Notes: generated from the letters alone by a model not told the origin. A DNA stretch of 64,000 nt from Roseateles depolymerans (GCA_003241055.1 QFOD01000009.1:62001-126000); one strand, 5' to 3'; counted from the stretch's first letter, positions 7,822 through 15,861 are shown. Numbers and translations are program-made.

Positions 7822-9705
7822 TCAGCCCGTCAGCAGCGCGTTGACGCGCTTCACATAGGCGGCCGGGTCTTCCAGGTGGCCGCCCTCGGCCAGCACGGCC
7901 TGGTCGAACAGCACCTGGGCGAGGTCGTCAAAGCGTGCGTCACCCGCCTGCAAGCGCTTGACCAGCGCGTGCTCGGGGTTGATTTCCAACGTGGGCCTGG
8001 AGGCCGGTGCGCTCTGGCCGGCCTGCTTGAGCAGGCGGGCCAGGTGGCCACTCATGTCGCCCTCTTCCACGACGATGCAGGCGGGAGAGTCGACCAGGCG
8101 GGTGGTCACGCGCACGTCCTTGGCACGCTCGGCCAGCGCGGTCTTGAGCTGGTCCAGCAGCGGCTTGAGGTGCTCGGCCGCTTCCTCGGCCTTCTTCTTT
8201 TCCTCGTCGTCCTGCAGCTTGCCCAGGTCCACCGAGCCCTTGGCCACCGATTGCAGCTGCTTGCCGTCGAACTCGTAGAGGTGGCTGAGCATCCACTCGT
8301 CCACGCGGTCCACCAGCAGCAGCACCTCGATGCCCTTCTTGCGGAAAATCTCCAGCTGCGGGCTGTGCTTGGCCGCGGCCAACGAGTCGGCGGTGATGTA
8401 GTAGATGACGTCCTGGCCGTCCTTCATGCGCGAGACGTAATCGGCCAGGCTCACGCCTTCGTCGGCATGCGTGGACGCGAAGCGGAACAGCTTGGCCAGG
8501 CGTTCCTGGTTGGCGTGGTCTTCGCCAATGCCTTCCTTCAGCACCTGGCCGAAGTCGCCCCAGAAGTCGGCGTACTTCTGACGCTCGGCCGCGTCCTCGC
8601 TGTTGGCCAGGCTCTCCAGCATGCCCAGCACGCGCTTGGTGGAGCCCTCGCGAATGGCCTTCACGTCGCGGCTTTCCTGCAGCAGCTCTCGAGAGACGTT
8701 CAACGGCAGGTCGGCCGAGTCGATCACGCCCTTGACGAAGCGCAGGTACACCGGCATCAGGGCCTCGGCGTCGTCCATGATGAAGACGCGCTTCACGTAC
8801 AGCTTCACGCCGCCGCGCTTGTCGCGGTTCCACAGGTCGAACGGTGCCTTCTTGGGGATGTAGAGCAGCTGCGTGTACTCGCTGCGGCCCTCCACGCGGT
8901 TGTGCGTGTAGGCCAGCGGCGCCTCGGTGTCGTAGGAGATCTGCTTGTAGAACTCCTCGTACTGCTCGGGCGTAACCTCGCTCTTGCTGCGCGTCCACAG
9001 CGCCGAGGCCTTGTTGACCGGCTCCCACTCGTCCTTCAGCACCTGCTGGGCAGCGTCGGCGTCCCACTCTTCCTTCTTCATCAGGATGGGCAGGGAGATG
9101 TGGTCGGAATAGCGGCTGACCACGGACTTCAGGCGCCAGGTCTTGAGGAACTCCTCCTCGCCTTCGCGCAGATGCAGGATCACGTCCGTGCCGCGGCCGG
9201 GCTTGGTGATGGTTTCGAGCTCGTACTCGCCCGTGCCCTCGCTGCTCCAGCGCACGCCCTGGTCGGCCGGCAGGCCGGCGCGGCGGCTTTCCACCGTGAT
9301 GCGGTCGGCCACGATGAAGCCGCTGTAGAAGCCCACGCCGAACTGGCCGATCAGCTGGGCGTCCTTCTTCTGGTCGCCTTCGAGCTTGGCCATGAATTCG
9401 CGCGTGCCGCTCTTGGCAATGGTGCCCAGGTGCGCGGCCGCTTCCTCGGCGCTCATGCCGATGCCGTTGTCGCTGATGGTGACGGTGCGGGCCGCCTCGT
9501 CGAAGCTGATGCGCACCTCGAGGTTGGGCGCGTCCTCGTACAACGCGGCGTTGTCCAGCGCCTCGAAGCGCAGCTTGTCGCAGGCGTCGCTGGCGTTGGA
9601 CACCAGCTCGCGCAGGAAGATCTCCTTGTTGGAGTACAGGCTGTGCGTGACGAGGTGCAGGATCTGCTTGACTTCGGCCTGGAAGGCGTGGGTTTGCTTG
9701 CTCAT
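7822..9705 (-). CDS. htpG: Molecular chaperone HtpG (bacterial Hsp90)
   Basis: Full-length 627-residue cytoplasmic chaperone. The GHKL ATPase domain shows the helix ELVSNASDACDKLRFEAL, the nucleotide motif ISDNGIGMS, GTIAKSGTREF and GQFGVGFYSGFIVAD. The middle domain carries the catalytic-loop region SRELLQESRDVKAIREG, and the C-terminal dimerisation domain ends in LLTG. No insertion or truncation is seen. A heat-shock-type promoter lies just upstream. HtpG remodels client proteins with DnaK. Here it follows aroG and a small gene on the same strand but probably has its own transcript. Confidence 0.97.
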   Translation of the reverse strand: MSKQTHAFQAEVKQILHLVTHSLYSNKEIFLRELVSNASDACDKLRFEALDNAALYEDAPNLEVRISFDEAARTVTISDNGIGMSAEEAAAHLGTIAKSGTREFMAKLEGDQKKDAQLIGQFGVGFYSGFIVADRITVESRRAGLPADQGVRWSSEGTGEYELETITKPGRGTDVILHLREGEEEFLKTWRLKSVVSRYSDHISLPILMKKEEWDADAAQQVLKDEWEPVNKASALWTRSKSEVTPEQYEEFYKQISYDTEAPLAYTHNRVEGRSEYTQLLYIPKKAPFDLWNRDKRGGVKLYVKRVFIMDDAEALMPVYLRFVKGVIDSADLPLNVSRELLQESRDVKAIREGSTKRVLGMLESLANSEDAAERQKYADFWGDFGQVLKEGIGEDHANQERLAKLFRFASTHADEGVSLADYVSRMKDGQDVIYYITADSLAAAKHSPQLEIFRKKGIEVLLLVDRVDEWMLSHLYEFDGKQLQSVAKGSVDLGKLQDDEEKKKAEEAAEHLKPLLDQLKTALAERAKDVRVTTRLVDSPACIVVEEGDMSGHLARLLKQAGQSAPASRPTLEINPEHALVKRLQAGDARFDDLAQVLFDQAVLAEGGHLEDPAAYVKRVNALLTG

Positions 9706-9730
9706 GGCGGTGTGTGAGTCAGAAAAGCGA

Positions 9731-9753
9731 ACGCGGCCGAGGTGCGGCCGCGT
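9731..9753 (-). terminator. Hairpin downstream of the 103-aa gene, upstream of htpG
   Basis: ACGCGGCCG and CGGCCGCGT form a perfect nine-base stem with a five-base loop. On the minus strand it is followed by TCGCTTTTCTG, a weak U-rich run. It may end transcripts from aroG and the small gene before htpG. It also overlaps the candidate sigma-32 -10 region. Confidence 0.4.
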
Positions 9754-9767
9754 CTGGAAATTTCAAG
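9741..9767 (-). promoter_or_regulatory. Candidate sigma-32 (heat-shock) promoter of htpG
   Basis: On the minus strand CTTGAAA (9767-9761), then 13 bases, then CCGCACC (9747-9741). The -35 matches the RpoH consensus well and the -10 (CCCCATNT) only in part. Transcription would begin about 30 bases before the htpG ATG. Confidence 0.45.
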
Positions 9768-9793
9768 AGCGGGCGGTGAAGCCCGGGATGCGC

Positions 9794-10105
9794 TCAGTAG
9801 GACACGGCCTGGCGGCCGACATCCACCTTGATCAGCGCCTTGGACAGCACGCCGGCGGCGGCCCGCGCGTAGTCCAGCGCCCAGGCCGGGTCCGCGAACC
9901 CGGCCCGGCCGGCGCCGGCCGCCACCTGGATCAGCTTGTCGGCGAACAGCACCTTGCCGGAGCCGCGCAGCGGCTCGCACTGCATCTGCACATACTGCTC
10001 GTCCAGCCAGCGGCGGGCGGCTTCGGAGCTGAGCACCTCGGCGCCGTCGAGCTGGAGCTCGACCGGATCGCCGGATTCGAACAGGACGGTGATCTGGGTC
10101 TTCAT
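9794..10105 (-). CDS. Conserved small hypothetical protein behind aroG
   Basis: A 103-residue protein with no signal peptide or membrane segment, which I cannot assign. It starts MKTQITVLFESGDPVELQLDGAEV, looks like an alpha/beta domain, and ends in an Ala-rich helix (WALDYARAAAGVLSKALIKV). Its ATG lies 13 bases after the aroG stop, so it is probably cotranscribed with aroG and subject to the same attenuator. Coding is supported by codon bias. A longer frame beginning inside aroG is not supported. Confidence 0.65.
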   Translation of the reverse strand: MKTQITVLFESGDPVELQLDGAEVLSSEAARRWLDEQYVQMQCEPLRGSGKVLFADKLIQVAAGAGRAGFADPAWALDYARAAAGVLSKALIKVDVGRQAVSY

Positions 10106-10118
10106 GCCCCGGATTGTG

Positions 10119-11246
10119 TCAGCGCCACGCCAGCACCGCCTGAGACAGCACCTCCAGCACCTCCTGGGAGTCATCCCAGCCCAGGCAGGCATCGGTGATG
10201 CTCTGGCCGTAGACCAGCCCGGCCGGGTCGTCCTTGCCCGGCGTGAACTTCTGAGCGCCGGCCTGCAGGTGGCTTTCCACCATCACCCCGAAGACGCTGC
10301 GGCTGCCGCCCGCCATCTGGGCTGCGATGTCGCGCGCGACGTCCAACTGGCGCTCATGCTTCTTGCTGCTGTTGGCATGCGAGCAGTCCACCATCAGGCG
10401 CTGCGGCAGCTTGGCCGACGCCAGGTCGGCACAGGCTGCCGCGACGCTGGCCGCGTCGTAGTTGGGGGCCTTGCCGCCACGCAGGATGACATGGCAGTCC
10501 GGATTGCCGCGGGTCTCGACAATGGCCACCTGCCCGTTCTTGTGCACCGACAGGAAGTGGTGGCCGCGCTCCGCCGCCTGGATGGCGTCGGTCGCGATCT
10601 TGATGTTGCCGTCGGTGCCGTTCTTGAAGCCGATGGGCGCGCTGATGCCCGAGGCCAGTTCGCGGTGCACCTGGCTCTCCGTCGTGCGCGCGCCGATCGC
10701 GCCCCAGGAGATCAGGTCGCCGATGTACTGCGGCGAGATCACATCCAGGAACTCGCTGCCGGCCGGCACGCCCAGTCGGTTGATCTCCAGCAGCAGTTGG
10801 CGCGCGATGCGCAGGCCCTCGTCGATGCGGTAGCTCTCGTCGAGATACGGGTCGTTGATGAGACCCTTCCAGCCCACCGTGGTACGCGGCTTTTCGAAAT
10901 AGACCCGCATCACGATCTCCAGCGAGTCGGCGTACTTCTCGCGCTGGAGCTTCAGCCGGCGGGCGTACTCGATCGCGGCGTTGGGATCGTGGATGGAGCA
11001 GGGGCCGATGATGACCAGCAGCCGGTCGTCCTGGCCCGCCATGATCCGGCGGATGCGCTGGCGGGTCTGGCTGATCAGCTGTTCCATCGGCGTGTTGCGG
11101 ATGGGGAAGAAGCGGATCAGGTGCTCCGGCGGCGGCAGCGGCGTGATGTCGAGGATGCGCTCGTCATCGGTGGCGCTGGTCTTGTCGTCCTGCGAGTACC
11201 AGCGCTGGGCCTCGGGTTCGGGGGCGACGACGGTCTTGGCATTCAT
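10119..11246 (-). CDS. aroG: 3-Deoxy-7-phosphoheptulonate synthase (DAHP synthase), class I
   Basis: First enzyme of the shikimate pathway: phosphoenolpyruvate plus erythrose 4-phosphate to DAHP. The 375-residue protein has the type I AroF/G/H layout: an N-terminal regulatory extension, IIGPCSIHDP with the metal-ligand Cys, MRVYFEKPRTTVGWKGLINDP, PIGFKNGTDG, and DCSHANSSKKHE with a metal-binding His. The start ATG has GGAG seven bases upstream. Which aromatic amino acid feeds back on the enzyme cannot be decided from motifs. The Phe-rich leader upstream suggests transcription responds to charged tRNA-Phe. The symbol is used for the family and not for a proven isoenzyme type. Confidence 0.95.
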   Translation of the reverse strand: MNAKTVVAPEPEAQRWYSQDDKTSATDDERILDITPLPPPEHLIRFFPIRNTPMEQLISQTRQRIRRIMAGQDDRLLVIIGPCSIHDPNAAIEYARRLKLQREKYADSLEIVMRVYFEKPRTTVGWKGLINDPYLDESYRIDEGLRIARQLLLEINRLGVPAGSEFLDVISPQYIGDLISWGAIGARTTESQVHRELASGISAPIGFKNGTDGNIKIATDAIQAAERGHHFLSVHKNGQVAIVETRGNPDCHVILRGGKAPNYDAASVAAACADLASAKLPQRLMVDCSHANSSKKHERQLDVARDIAAQMAGGSRSVFGVMVESHLQAGAQKFTPGKDDPAGLVYGQSITDACLGWDDSQEVLEVLSQAVLAWR

Positions 11247-11265
11247 CAGCTTTCTCCACAGGCAT

Positions 11266-11299
11266 AAAAAAACCGCCGGGCTTTGGGGCCCGGCGGTTT
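11266..11299 (-). terminator. Rho-independent attenuator terminator in the aroG leader
   Basis: A perfect 12-base stem (AAACCGCCGGGC with GCCCGGCGGTTT, six-base loop) followed on the minus strand by seven U residues, ending 20 bases before the aroG start codon. It lies inside the leader between the leader peptide and aroG, so it must be conditional. The 5' arm can instead pair over seven bases (CGCCGGG) with leader codons 17-19 (CCCGGCG, 11345-11339), giving an antiterminator. Confidence 0.85.
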
Positions 11300-11326
11300 C
11301 AGGGGATGGGTTTTGCGCCTACGCGT

Positions 11327-11395
11327 TCACCTCTCCTGCGCCGGGGGGCAGCAGAAGAACCAAAAGAACGCAAAGTAGGCGCGTGCGAAATGCAT
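11327..11395 (-). CDS. Aromatic-rich leader peptide of aroG
   Basis: A 22-codon reading frame that starts MHFARAYFAFFWFFCC and ends PPAQER. It holds six Phe codons, one Tyr and one Trp, with five of six residues 10-14 region aromatic (F10 F11 W12 F13 F14). The stop lies 27 bases before the attenuator stem. The layout (leader peptide rich in the pathway's end product, alternative pairing region, terminator, structural gene) matches classic amino-acid attenuation such as enterobacterial pheA and pheST leaders. Slow translation at the Phe run would favour the antiterminator and expression of DAHP synthase. The ribosome binding site is weak, which is common in leaders. Confidence 0.82.
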   Translation of the reverse strand: MHFARAYFAFFWFFCCPPAQER

Positions 11396-11540
11396 GAGAC
11401 GGAATCTAGCACGCCCGGCAAGACCCGGCTTCGGCGCCGCACAAACCAGCCATCGCGCGACGCGACGGCAGGGGCAAGCCCGCTTGACCGGGCCGGCAGG
11501 CTGGCGGCCAATCAACGCACAACATTCACAGGAGACCCCC

Positions 11541-12329
11541 ATGCAAAGACGCCAAGCCCTGGGCGCCACGATGAGCAGCCTGGCAGCGCTGGGTGCAGCC
11601 GGCTGCGCTAGCACCTCGCCGCCGGCCATCGCCCCCTCGCCCTTCACGCTGCCCCAGCCCGGCGTACCGATCGCCGGCAGCGACCAGGTCTTCCCGGTGC
11701 GCCGCATCTACTGCATAGGCCGCAACTACGCGGCGCACGCCCGCGAGATGGGCTCGGACCCGACGCGCGAACCGCCCTTCTTCTTCCAGAAGCCCAGCGA
11801 CGCGGTGCAGTTCGTCGCGCCGGGCCGGACCACCGACCACCCCTACCCGCCGCTGACCAAGAACTACCACTACGAGCTGGAACTGGTCGCGGCGCTGCAC
11901 CGGGGCGGCCGCAACGTGCCGGTGGAGCGCGCGCTGGACCTGGTCTATGGCTATGCGGTCGGCCTGGACATGACCCGCCGCGACCTGCAGCGCGGCATGG
12001 GCGACCAGAAGAAGCCCTGGGAAATCGGCAAGAGCTTCGACCGCTCCGCGCCGATTGGCCCCATCCACCGCGTGGCGCAGGTGGGCCACTTCAAGCAGGG
12101 CGCGATCACGCTGAAGGTGAACGGCCAGGTCAGGCAGAACGCCGACCTGAACCAGATGATCTGGAGCGTGGCCGAGCAGATCGCCAAGCTGTCCGAGGCC
12201 TTCGAGCTGATGCCCGGCGACCTCATCTACAGCGGCACGCCGGAGAACGTCGGGCCTGTGGTGCCGGGCGACCTGATGGAAGGCAGCATCGCGGGGCTGC
12301 CGCTGCTGAGCGTGCGGGTGGTGGCCTAA
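11541..12329 (+). CDS. Fumarylacetoacetate hydrolase-family protein with Tat/lipoprotein-type signal
   Basis: A 262-residue FAH-fold protein. Family motifs are complete: RIYCIGRNYAAHAREMG, PFFFQKPSDAV, the metal-binding YELELVAAL, YGYAVGLDMTRRDLQ, KPWEIGKSFDRSAPIGP and SGTPENVGPVVPGD. These enzymes hydrolyse or decarboxylate acylpyruvates or 2-oxo acids. The odd feature is the N-terminus: MQRRQALGATMSSLAALGAAGCAS has a twin-arginine pair, a hydrophobic stretch and an AAGC lipobox, so the protein looks exported and lipidated. AGGAGA lies upstream of ATG 11541. It is divergent from the aroG leader and overlaps the next convergent gene by four bases. Confidence 0.87.
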   Translation: MQRRQALGATMSSLAALGAAGCASTSPPAIAPSPFTLPQPGVPIAGSDQVFPVRRIYCIGRNYAAHAREMGSDPTREPPFFFQKPSDAVQFVAPGRTTDHPYPPLTKNYHYELELVAALHRGGRNVPVERALDLVYGYAVGLDMTRRDLQRGMGDQKKPWEIGKSFDRSAPIGPIHRVAQVGHFKQGAITLKVNGQVRQNADLNQMIWSVAEQIAKLSEAFELMPGDLIYSGTPENVGPVVPGDLMEGSIAGLPLLSVRVVA

Positions 12330-12541
12330 CCGGTCATGCCACTCATATCGAGCGGCTTGTAGGGCTCCCAGCCCAGGTACTGGTGTTTCAGCGCCTGGGC
12401 ATCCGCCCAGCTACCTGCATCGCAAGTCCAGATCAGGCGTGCTGCCGGTGACAGTAGACGCCGCATGGAATCGTCGCCGTTCGCAAAGAAGCTCAGCGTG
12501 CCTTCGTCCTGCCAGAGCTCGTAACGCACGGGAGCACCCAA
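12326..12541 (-). CDS. Small conserved hypothetical protein
   Basis: A 71-residue soluble protein, not recognised. It contains RYELWQDEGTLSFFANGDDS, SPAARLIWTCDAGSW and ends with YLGWEPYKPLDM, the pattern of a short Trp-rich alpha/beta protein family seen in betaproteobacteria (recalled, not searched). It lies 13 bases downstream of tldD's stop and its own stop overlaps the FAH-family gene's stop by four bases. A start at the internal Val (VRYELW) is possible. Confidence 0.55.
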   Translation of the reverse strand: MGAPVRYELWQDEGTLSFFANGDDSMRRLLSPAARLIWTCDAGSWADAQALKHQYLGWEPYKPLDMSGMTG

Positions 12542-12554
12542 AGTCCTGACCAGT

Positions 12555-14018
12555 TCAGGCCGTACCGCCCACCGTCAGCCCGTCGATGCGCAGCGTCGGC
12601 TGGCCCACGCCCACCGGCACGCTCTGGCCTTCCTTGCCGCACACGCCCACGCCGGTGTCGAGCTGCATGTCGTTGCCGATCATGCTGACGCGCGTGAGGG
12701 CGTCCGGGCCGTTGCCGATGATGGTCGCGCCCTTGACCGGGTACTGGATCTTGCCGTTCTCCACCCAGTAGGCCTCGCTGGCCGAGAACACGAACTTGCC
12801 GCTCGTGATGTCGACCTGGCCACCGCCGAAGTTGGTGGCGTACAGGCCCTTCTTGATGGACGCGACGATTTCCTTAGGGTCGTCCTTGCCGCCCAGCATG
12901 TAGGTGTTGGTCATGCGCGGCATGGGCAGGTGGGCGTAGCTCTCGCGGCGGCCGTTGCCGGTGGGCGCGGTCTTCATCAGGCGCGCATTCATCGCGTCCT
13001 GGATATAGCCCTTGAGGATGCCGTCCTCGATCAGCACATTGCGCTGCGACGCACAGCCCTCGTCATCCACGTTCAGCGAGCCGCGGCGGTCCGGCAGCGT
13101 GCCGTCGTCCAGCACGGTCACGCCCTTGGCGGCCACGCGCTGACCCATGCGGCCGGCGAAGGCGCTGGAGCCCTTGCGGTTGAAGTCGCCCTCCAGGCCA
13201 TGGCCCACGGCCTCGTGCAGCAGCACGCCGGGCCAGCCCGGGCCGACCACGACGGTCATCTCGCCGGCGGGTGCGGGCCGGCTTTCGAGGTTGGTCAGCG
13301 CCGCTTGAACAGCCTGCTCCACATAGCTGGCCAGCATCTCGTCGGTGAAGTAGGCCAGGCCGAAGCGGCCACCGCCGCCGCCCGAGCCCACCTCGCGGCG
13401 GCCCTTGCTCTCGGCGATCACGGTCAGCGACAGCCGCACCAGCGGGCGCACATCGGCCGCCAGCGTGCCATCGGCGCGGGCGATCAGCACCACCTCATGC
13501 TCGGCCGCCAGGCCGGCCATCACCTGGGCCACGCGCGGGTCCTTGGCGCGGGCCAGCTTCTCGATACGCTCCAGCAGCGCCACCTTGGCCGTGCTGTCCA
13601 GGCTTGCGATGGGGTCGGCCATGCCGTAGAGCTCGCGGCTGCCTGCCACGCGCCCCTGGGCCGGCACCTTGACCTTGCGGCTCTGGCCTGCGGCCGCGAT
13701 GGTGCGCACGGTGCGCGCCGCGTCCAGCAGCGCGGCTTCCGAGATGTCGTCCGAGTAGGCGAACGCGGTCTTCTCGCCGGCCACGGCGCGCACGCCCACG
13801 CCCTGGTCGATGCTGAAGGAGCCGCTCTTGACGATGCCCTCCTCCAGGCTCCAGCCTTCAGCGCGCGTGGTCTGGAAGTAGAGGTCGGCGTCGTCCACCC
13901 GGTGCTCGGTGATGACGCGCAGCGCCTGGCTCAGCGTGGCCTCGGTCAGGCCGAAGGGCTCCAGCAGTTGCGAGCGGGCGGTGGCCAGACGGGCCAGGGT
14001 GGGTTCGACGGCGATCAT
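12555..14018 (-). CDS. tldD: Metalloprotease TldD
   Basis: Subunit of the TldD/TldE zinc protease, which cleaves unfolded peptides and acts in modified-peptide maturation and antitoxin turnover. The 487-residue length is typical. The zinc motif HEAVGHGLEGDFNRKG is present, with SFSIDQGVGVRAV in the N-terminal domain and the C-terminal GVCGKEGQSVPVGVGQP followed by LRIDGLTVGGTA. The partner gene tldE/pmbA is not in this window. The product is cytoplasmic with no signal sequence. It is the first gene of a short leftward unit with the 71-residue protein behind it. Confidence 0.96.
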   Translation of the reverse strand: MIAVEPTLARLATARSQLLEPFGLTEATLSQALRVITEHRVDDADLYFQTTRAEGWSLEEGIVKSGSFSIDQGVGVRAVAGEKTAFAYSDDISEAALLDAARTVRTIAAAGQSRKVKVPAQGRVAGSRELYGMADPIASLDSTAKVALLERIEKLARAKDPRVAQVMAGLAAEHEVVLIARADGTLAADVRPLVRLSLTVIAESKGRREVGSGGGGGRFGLAYFTDEMLASYVEQAVQAALTNLESRPAPAGEMTVVVGPGWPGVLLHEAVGHGLEGDFNRKGSSAFAGRMGQRVAAKGVTVLDDGTLPDRRGSLNVDDEGCASQRNVLIEDGILKGYIQDAMNARLMKTAPTGNGRRESYAHLPMPRMTNTYMLGGKDDPKEIVASIKKGLYATNFGGGQVDITSGKFVFSASEAYWVENGKIQYPVKGATIIGNGPDALTRVSMIGNDMQLDTGVGVCGKEGQSVPVGVGQPTLRIDGLTVGGTA

Positions 14019-14160
14019 GGAGGAATTCTAGGAGCGGGCAGACGCCAGACACGGCACTAGGGTTGTGGGCGGATTTACGCCCGCTTACAGCGCGCCGGTC
14101 AGCCGGCCACCGCGGGGCTTCGTTGACAGCTCACCTCTTCACAACCCGCGAGGCTCCGCC

Positions 14161-14505
14161 ATGAACACCCGCTACCTGATCGCCCTGCTCGCCCTGGCCG
14201 GCACCTCGGCCTTTGCCCAGACGCCGGCGCCCACGCCCGGCACCAACACGCCGCGCATCGATCAGCGCGAAGCCCGCCAGCAGGCCCGCATCGCGCAAGG
14301 CGCGGCCAGCGGCTCCCTGACACCCAAGGAGACCCAGCGGCTGGAGAAGGAGCAGGCCCGCATCGACAAGGTCGAGACCCAGGCCAAGGCGGACGGCCAG
14401 GTCACGGCCCGCGAGCGCGCCAAGCTGAGCGCGATGCAGGACGGTGCCAGCCGCGACATCCATCGCAAGAAGCACAACGCCCGCGTGGCCGGCAACGGCG
14501 GCTGA
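14161..14505 (+). CDS. Small exported helical protein
   Basis: A 114-residue protein with a clear signal peptide (MNTRYLIALLALAGTSAFAQ, cleavage after AFA). The mature part is highly charged and helical: REARQQARIAQGAASGSLTP, then KETQRLEKEQARIDKVE, TQAKADGQVTARERAKLS, and an end with IHRKKHNARVAG. It has two similar halves, each with the pattern G-x-LT or G-x-VT followed by a charged helix (SGSLTPKE and DGQVTARE). I recall this as an uncharacterised periplasmic family of proteobacteria. Function unknown. It stands alone between tldD (divergent) and rsmI (convergent). Confidence 0.75.
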   Translation: MNTRYLIALLALAGTSAFAQTPAPTPGTNTPRIDQREARQQARIAQGAASGSLTPKETQRLEKEQARIDKVETQAKADGQVTARERAKLSAMQDGASRDIHRKKHNARVAGNGG

Positions 14506-14516
14506 AACCGCAAGCC

Positions 14517-15431
14517 TCAGGACGCGGCGTTCTTCAGCGCAAGCGCCGCGTCGTAGAGCTGGTTGCGCGGTGCGCCGGTGATCTGCACCGCCAGCGCCAC
14601 GGCCTGTTTCAGCGGCAGTTCGGCCACCAGCGGTGCCAGCACGCGGGCGACCTCGGGCGGCAGTTCGTCCGCCGACTCGGTCGGCGCCTGGGCATGCAGC
14701 ACCAGCACGAACTCGCCGCGCAGTCTTTGCGCGTCGGCAGCCAACCAATCCGGCAGCGTGGCGGCTGAGGCGGTATGCACCGTTTCGAACTGCTTGGTGA
14801 GTTCGCGGCACACCGTCACCACCCGCCCGGGCGCCAGCTCGGCGAGCAGAGACGCCAGTTCGGTCATGCGGTGTGGCGCCTCGAACAGGATCTGGCTTTG
14901 TCGTTCAACCGCCAACGCCGCCTGCAGGGCGCTGCGCCGCTCCCCGGCCTTGGTCGGCAGGAAGCCCACAAAGGCGAACCCCTGCGCCAGCGTGTCGCCC
15001 GCCACGCACAGCGCGGTCGCGGCTGCACTGGGGCCGGGCAGCGGCAGCACCCGGTAGCCGGCCGCCACCACGGCCTGCACCAGCGCGGCGCCCGGGTCGG
15101 AGATGGCCGGCGTGCCCGCGTCGGAGGCATAGGCCACCCGTTCACCGGCTGCCAGCCGCGCGATCACGGCCGCGCTGGCCTCGCGCTCGTTGTGCTGATG
15201 CAGGGCCAGCAGCGGCTTGTGCAGGCCCAGATGCCGCAGCAGCCCGCCGCCCTGGCGGGTGTCCTCGCAGGCCAGCGCATCCACCAGGCCCAGCGCGTGG
15301 ATGGCGCGCAGCGACAGGTCCGCCAGATTGCCTATGGGCGTGGCGACCAGATACAGCGTGGCAGCCGGATACTGCTGCTGACCCGCAGCCGCAGCAGCGG
15401 CCTGGGTCAGCAGGGAGGCGTCGATGTTCAA
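14517..15431 (-). CDS. rsmI: 16S rRNA (cytidine(1402)-2'-O)-methyltransferase RsmI
   Basis: SAM-dependent methyltransferase of the tetrapyrrole-methylase fold that modifies C1402 of 16S rRNA. Motifs: LYLVATPIGNLADLSLRA, ACEDTRQGGGLL, VAYASDAGTPAISDPG, LPGPSAAATALCVAGD, ILFEAPHRM, and TVCRELTKQFE. No ATG is found near the domain start. I chose the TTG at 15431 (304 residues, LNIDASLLTQAA...). A GTG at 15464 and an ATG at 15542 are in frame but reach deeper into yraN. The first eight bases overlap the start of divergent yraN, as both genes run away from one spot. Confidence 0.92.
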   Translation of the reverse strand: MNIDASLLTQAAAAAAGQQQYPAATLYLVATPIGNLADLSLRAIHALGLVDALACEDTRQGGGLLRHLGLHKPLLALHQHNEREASAAVIARLAAGERVAYASDAGTPAISDPGAALVQAVVAAGYRVLPLPGPSAAATALCVAGDTLAQGFAFVGFLPTKAGERRSALQAALAVERQSQILFEAPHRMTELASLLAELAPGRVVTVCRELTKQFETVHTASAATLPDWLAADAQRLRGEFVLVLHAQAPTESADELPPEVARVLAPLVAELPLKQAVALAVQITGAPRNQLYDAALALKNAAS

Positions 15432-15822
15432 CTCGGGATCCCGATCAAGGTCAAGGCCTGACACCGCGGCGCGGGGCCGCGCGGCAGAGGACGCGGCGCT
15501 GGCCCTGCTGCTCAAGGCCGGCCTGCGCCTGCTGGAGCGCAATTATCGAGTGGCCGGCGGACCGGGCCGGCCGGCCGGCGAGGTGGACCTCATCCTGCGA
15601 GAGCGCGACGGCACCCTCGTGTTCGTAGAGGTGCGCGCCCGCGCCGACGCTTCGGCAGGCGGCGCTGCCGCCAGCGTGGGCCCACGCAAGCAGGCCCGGC
15701 TGATCTACGCGGCCCAGCACTATCTGCAGCGCTTGGCCACGCCGCCGCCCTGCCGCTTCGACGTGATCGCCCAGGACGGCGAGCGCCTCGCCTGGCTGAA
15801 GGCCGCTTTTGATGCGGGTTGA
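15424..15822 (+). CDS. yraN: YraN family protein (UPF0102, predicted endonuclease fold)
   Basis: A 132-residue protein of the restriction-endonuclease-like fold. It has GRAAEDAALALLLKAG with the conserved Glu, then EVDLILRERDGTLVFVEVRAR, which matches the D-x(n)-E-V-K/R active-site pattern. GGGAGG lies five bases before ATG 15424, which fixes the start and gives a 20-residue Arg/Ser-rich N-terminal extension. Function is not established in any organism I know. It is encoded back to back with rsmI and followed by diaA and dolP, the same neighbours as in E. coli. Confidence 0.92.
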   Translation: MFNSGSRSRSRPDTAARGRAAEDAALALLLKAGLRLLERNYRVAGGPGRPAGEVDLILRERDGTLVFVEVRARADASAGGAAASVGPRKQARLIYAAQHYLQRLATPPPCRFDVIAQDGERLAWLKAAFDAG

Positions 15823-15861
15823 TACCGGGTGCTGCGACGCAGTGACTATGATTCGCGCCGC

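Noticed and set aside
7876..9717. 613-codon open frame antisense to htpG
   Set aside because: It mirrors the htpG codons on the other strand and shows no family motif; a shadow of a conserved gene.
12555..12555. tRNA, rRNA or riboswitch genes anywhere in the window
   Set aside because: No tRNA-like cloverleaf ending in CCA, no rRNA signature and no recognisable riboswitch core was seen; the only leader element found is the aroG attenuator.
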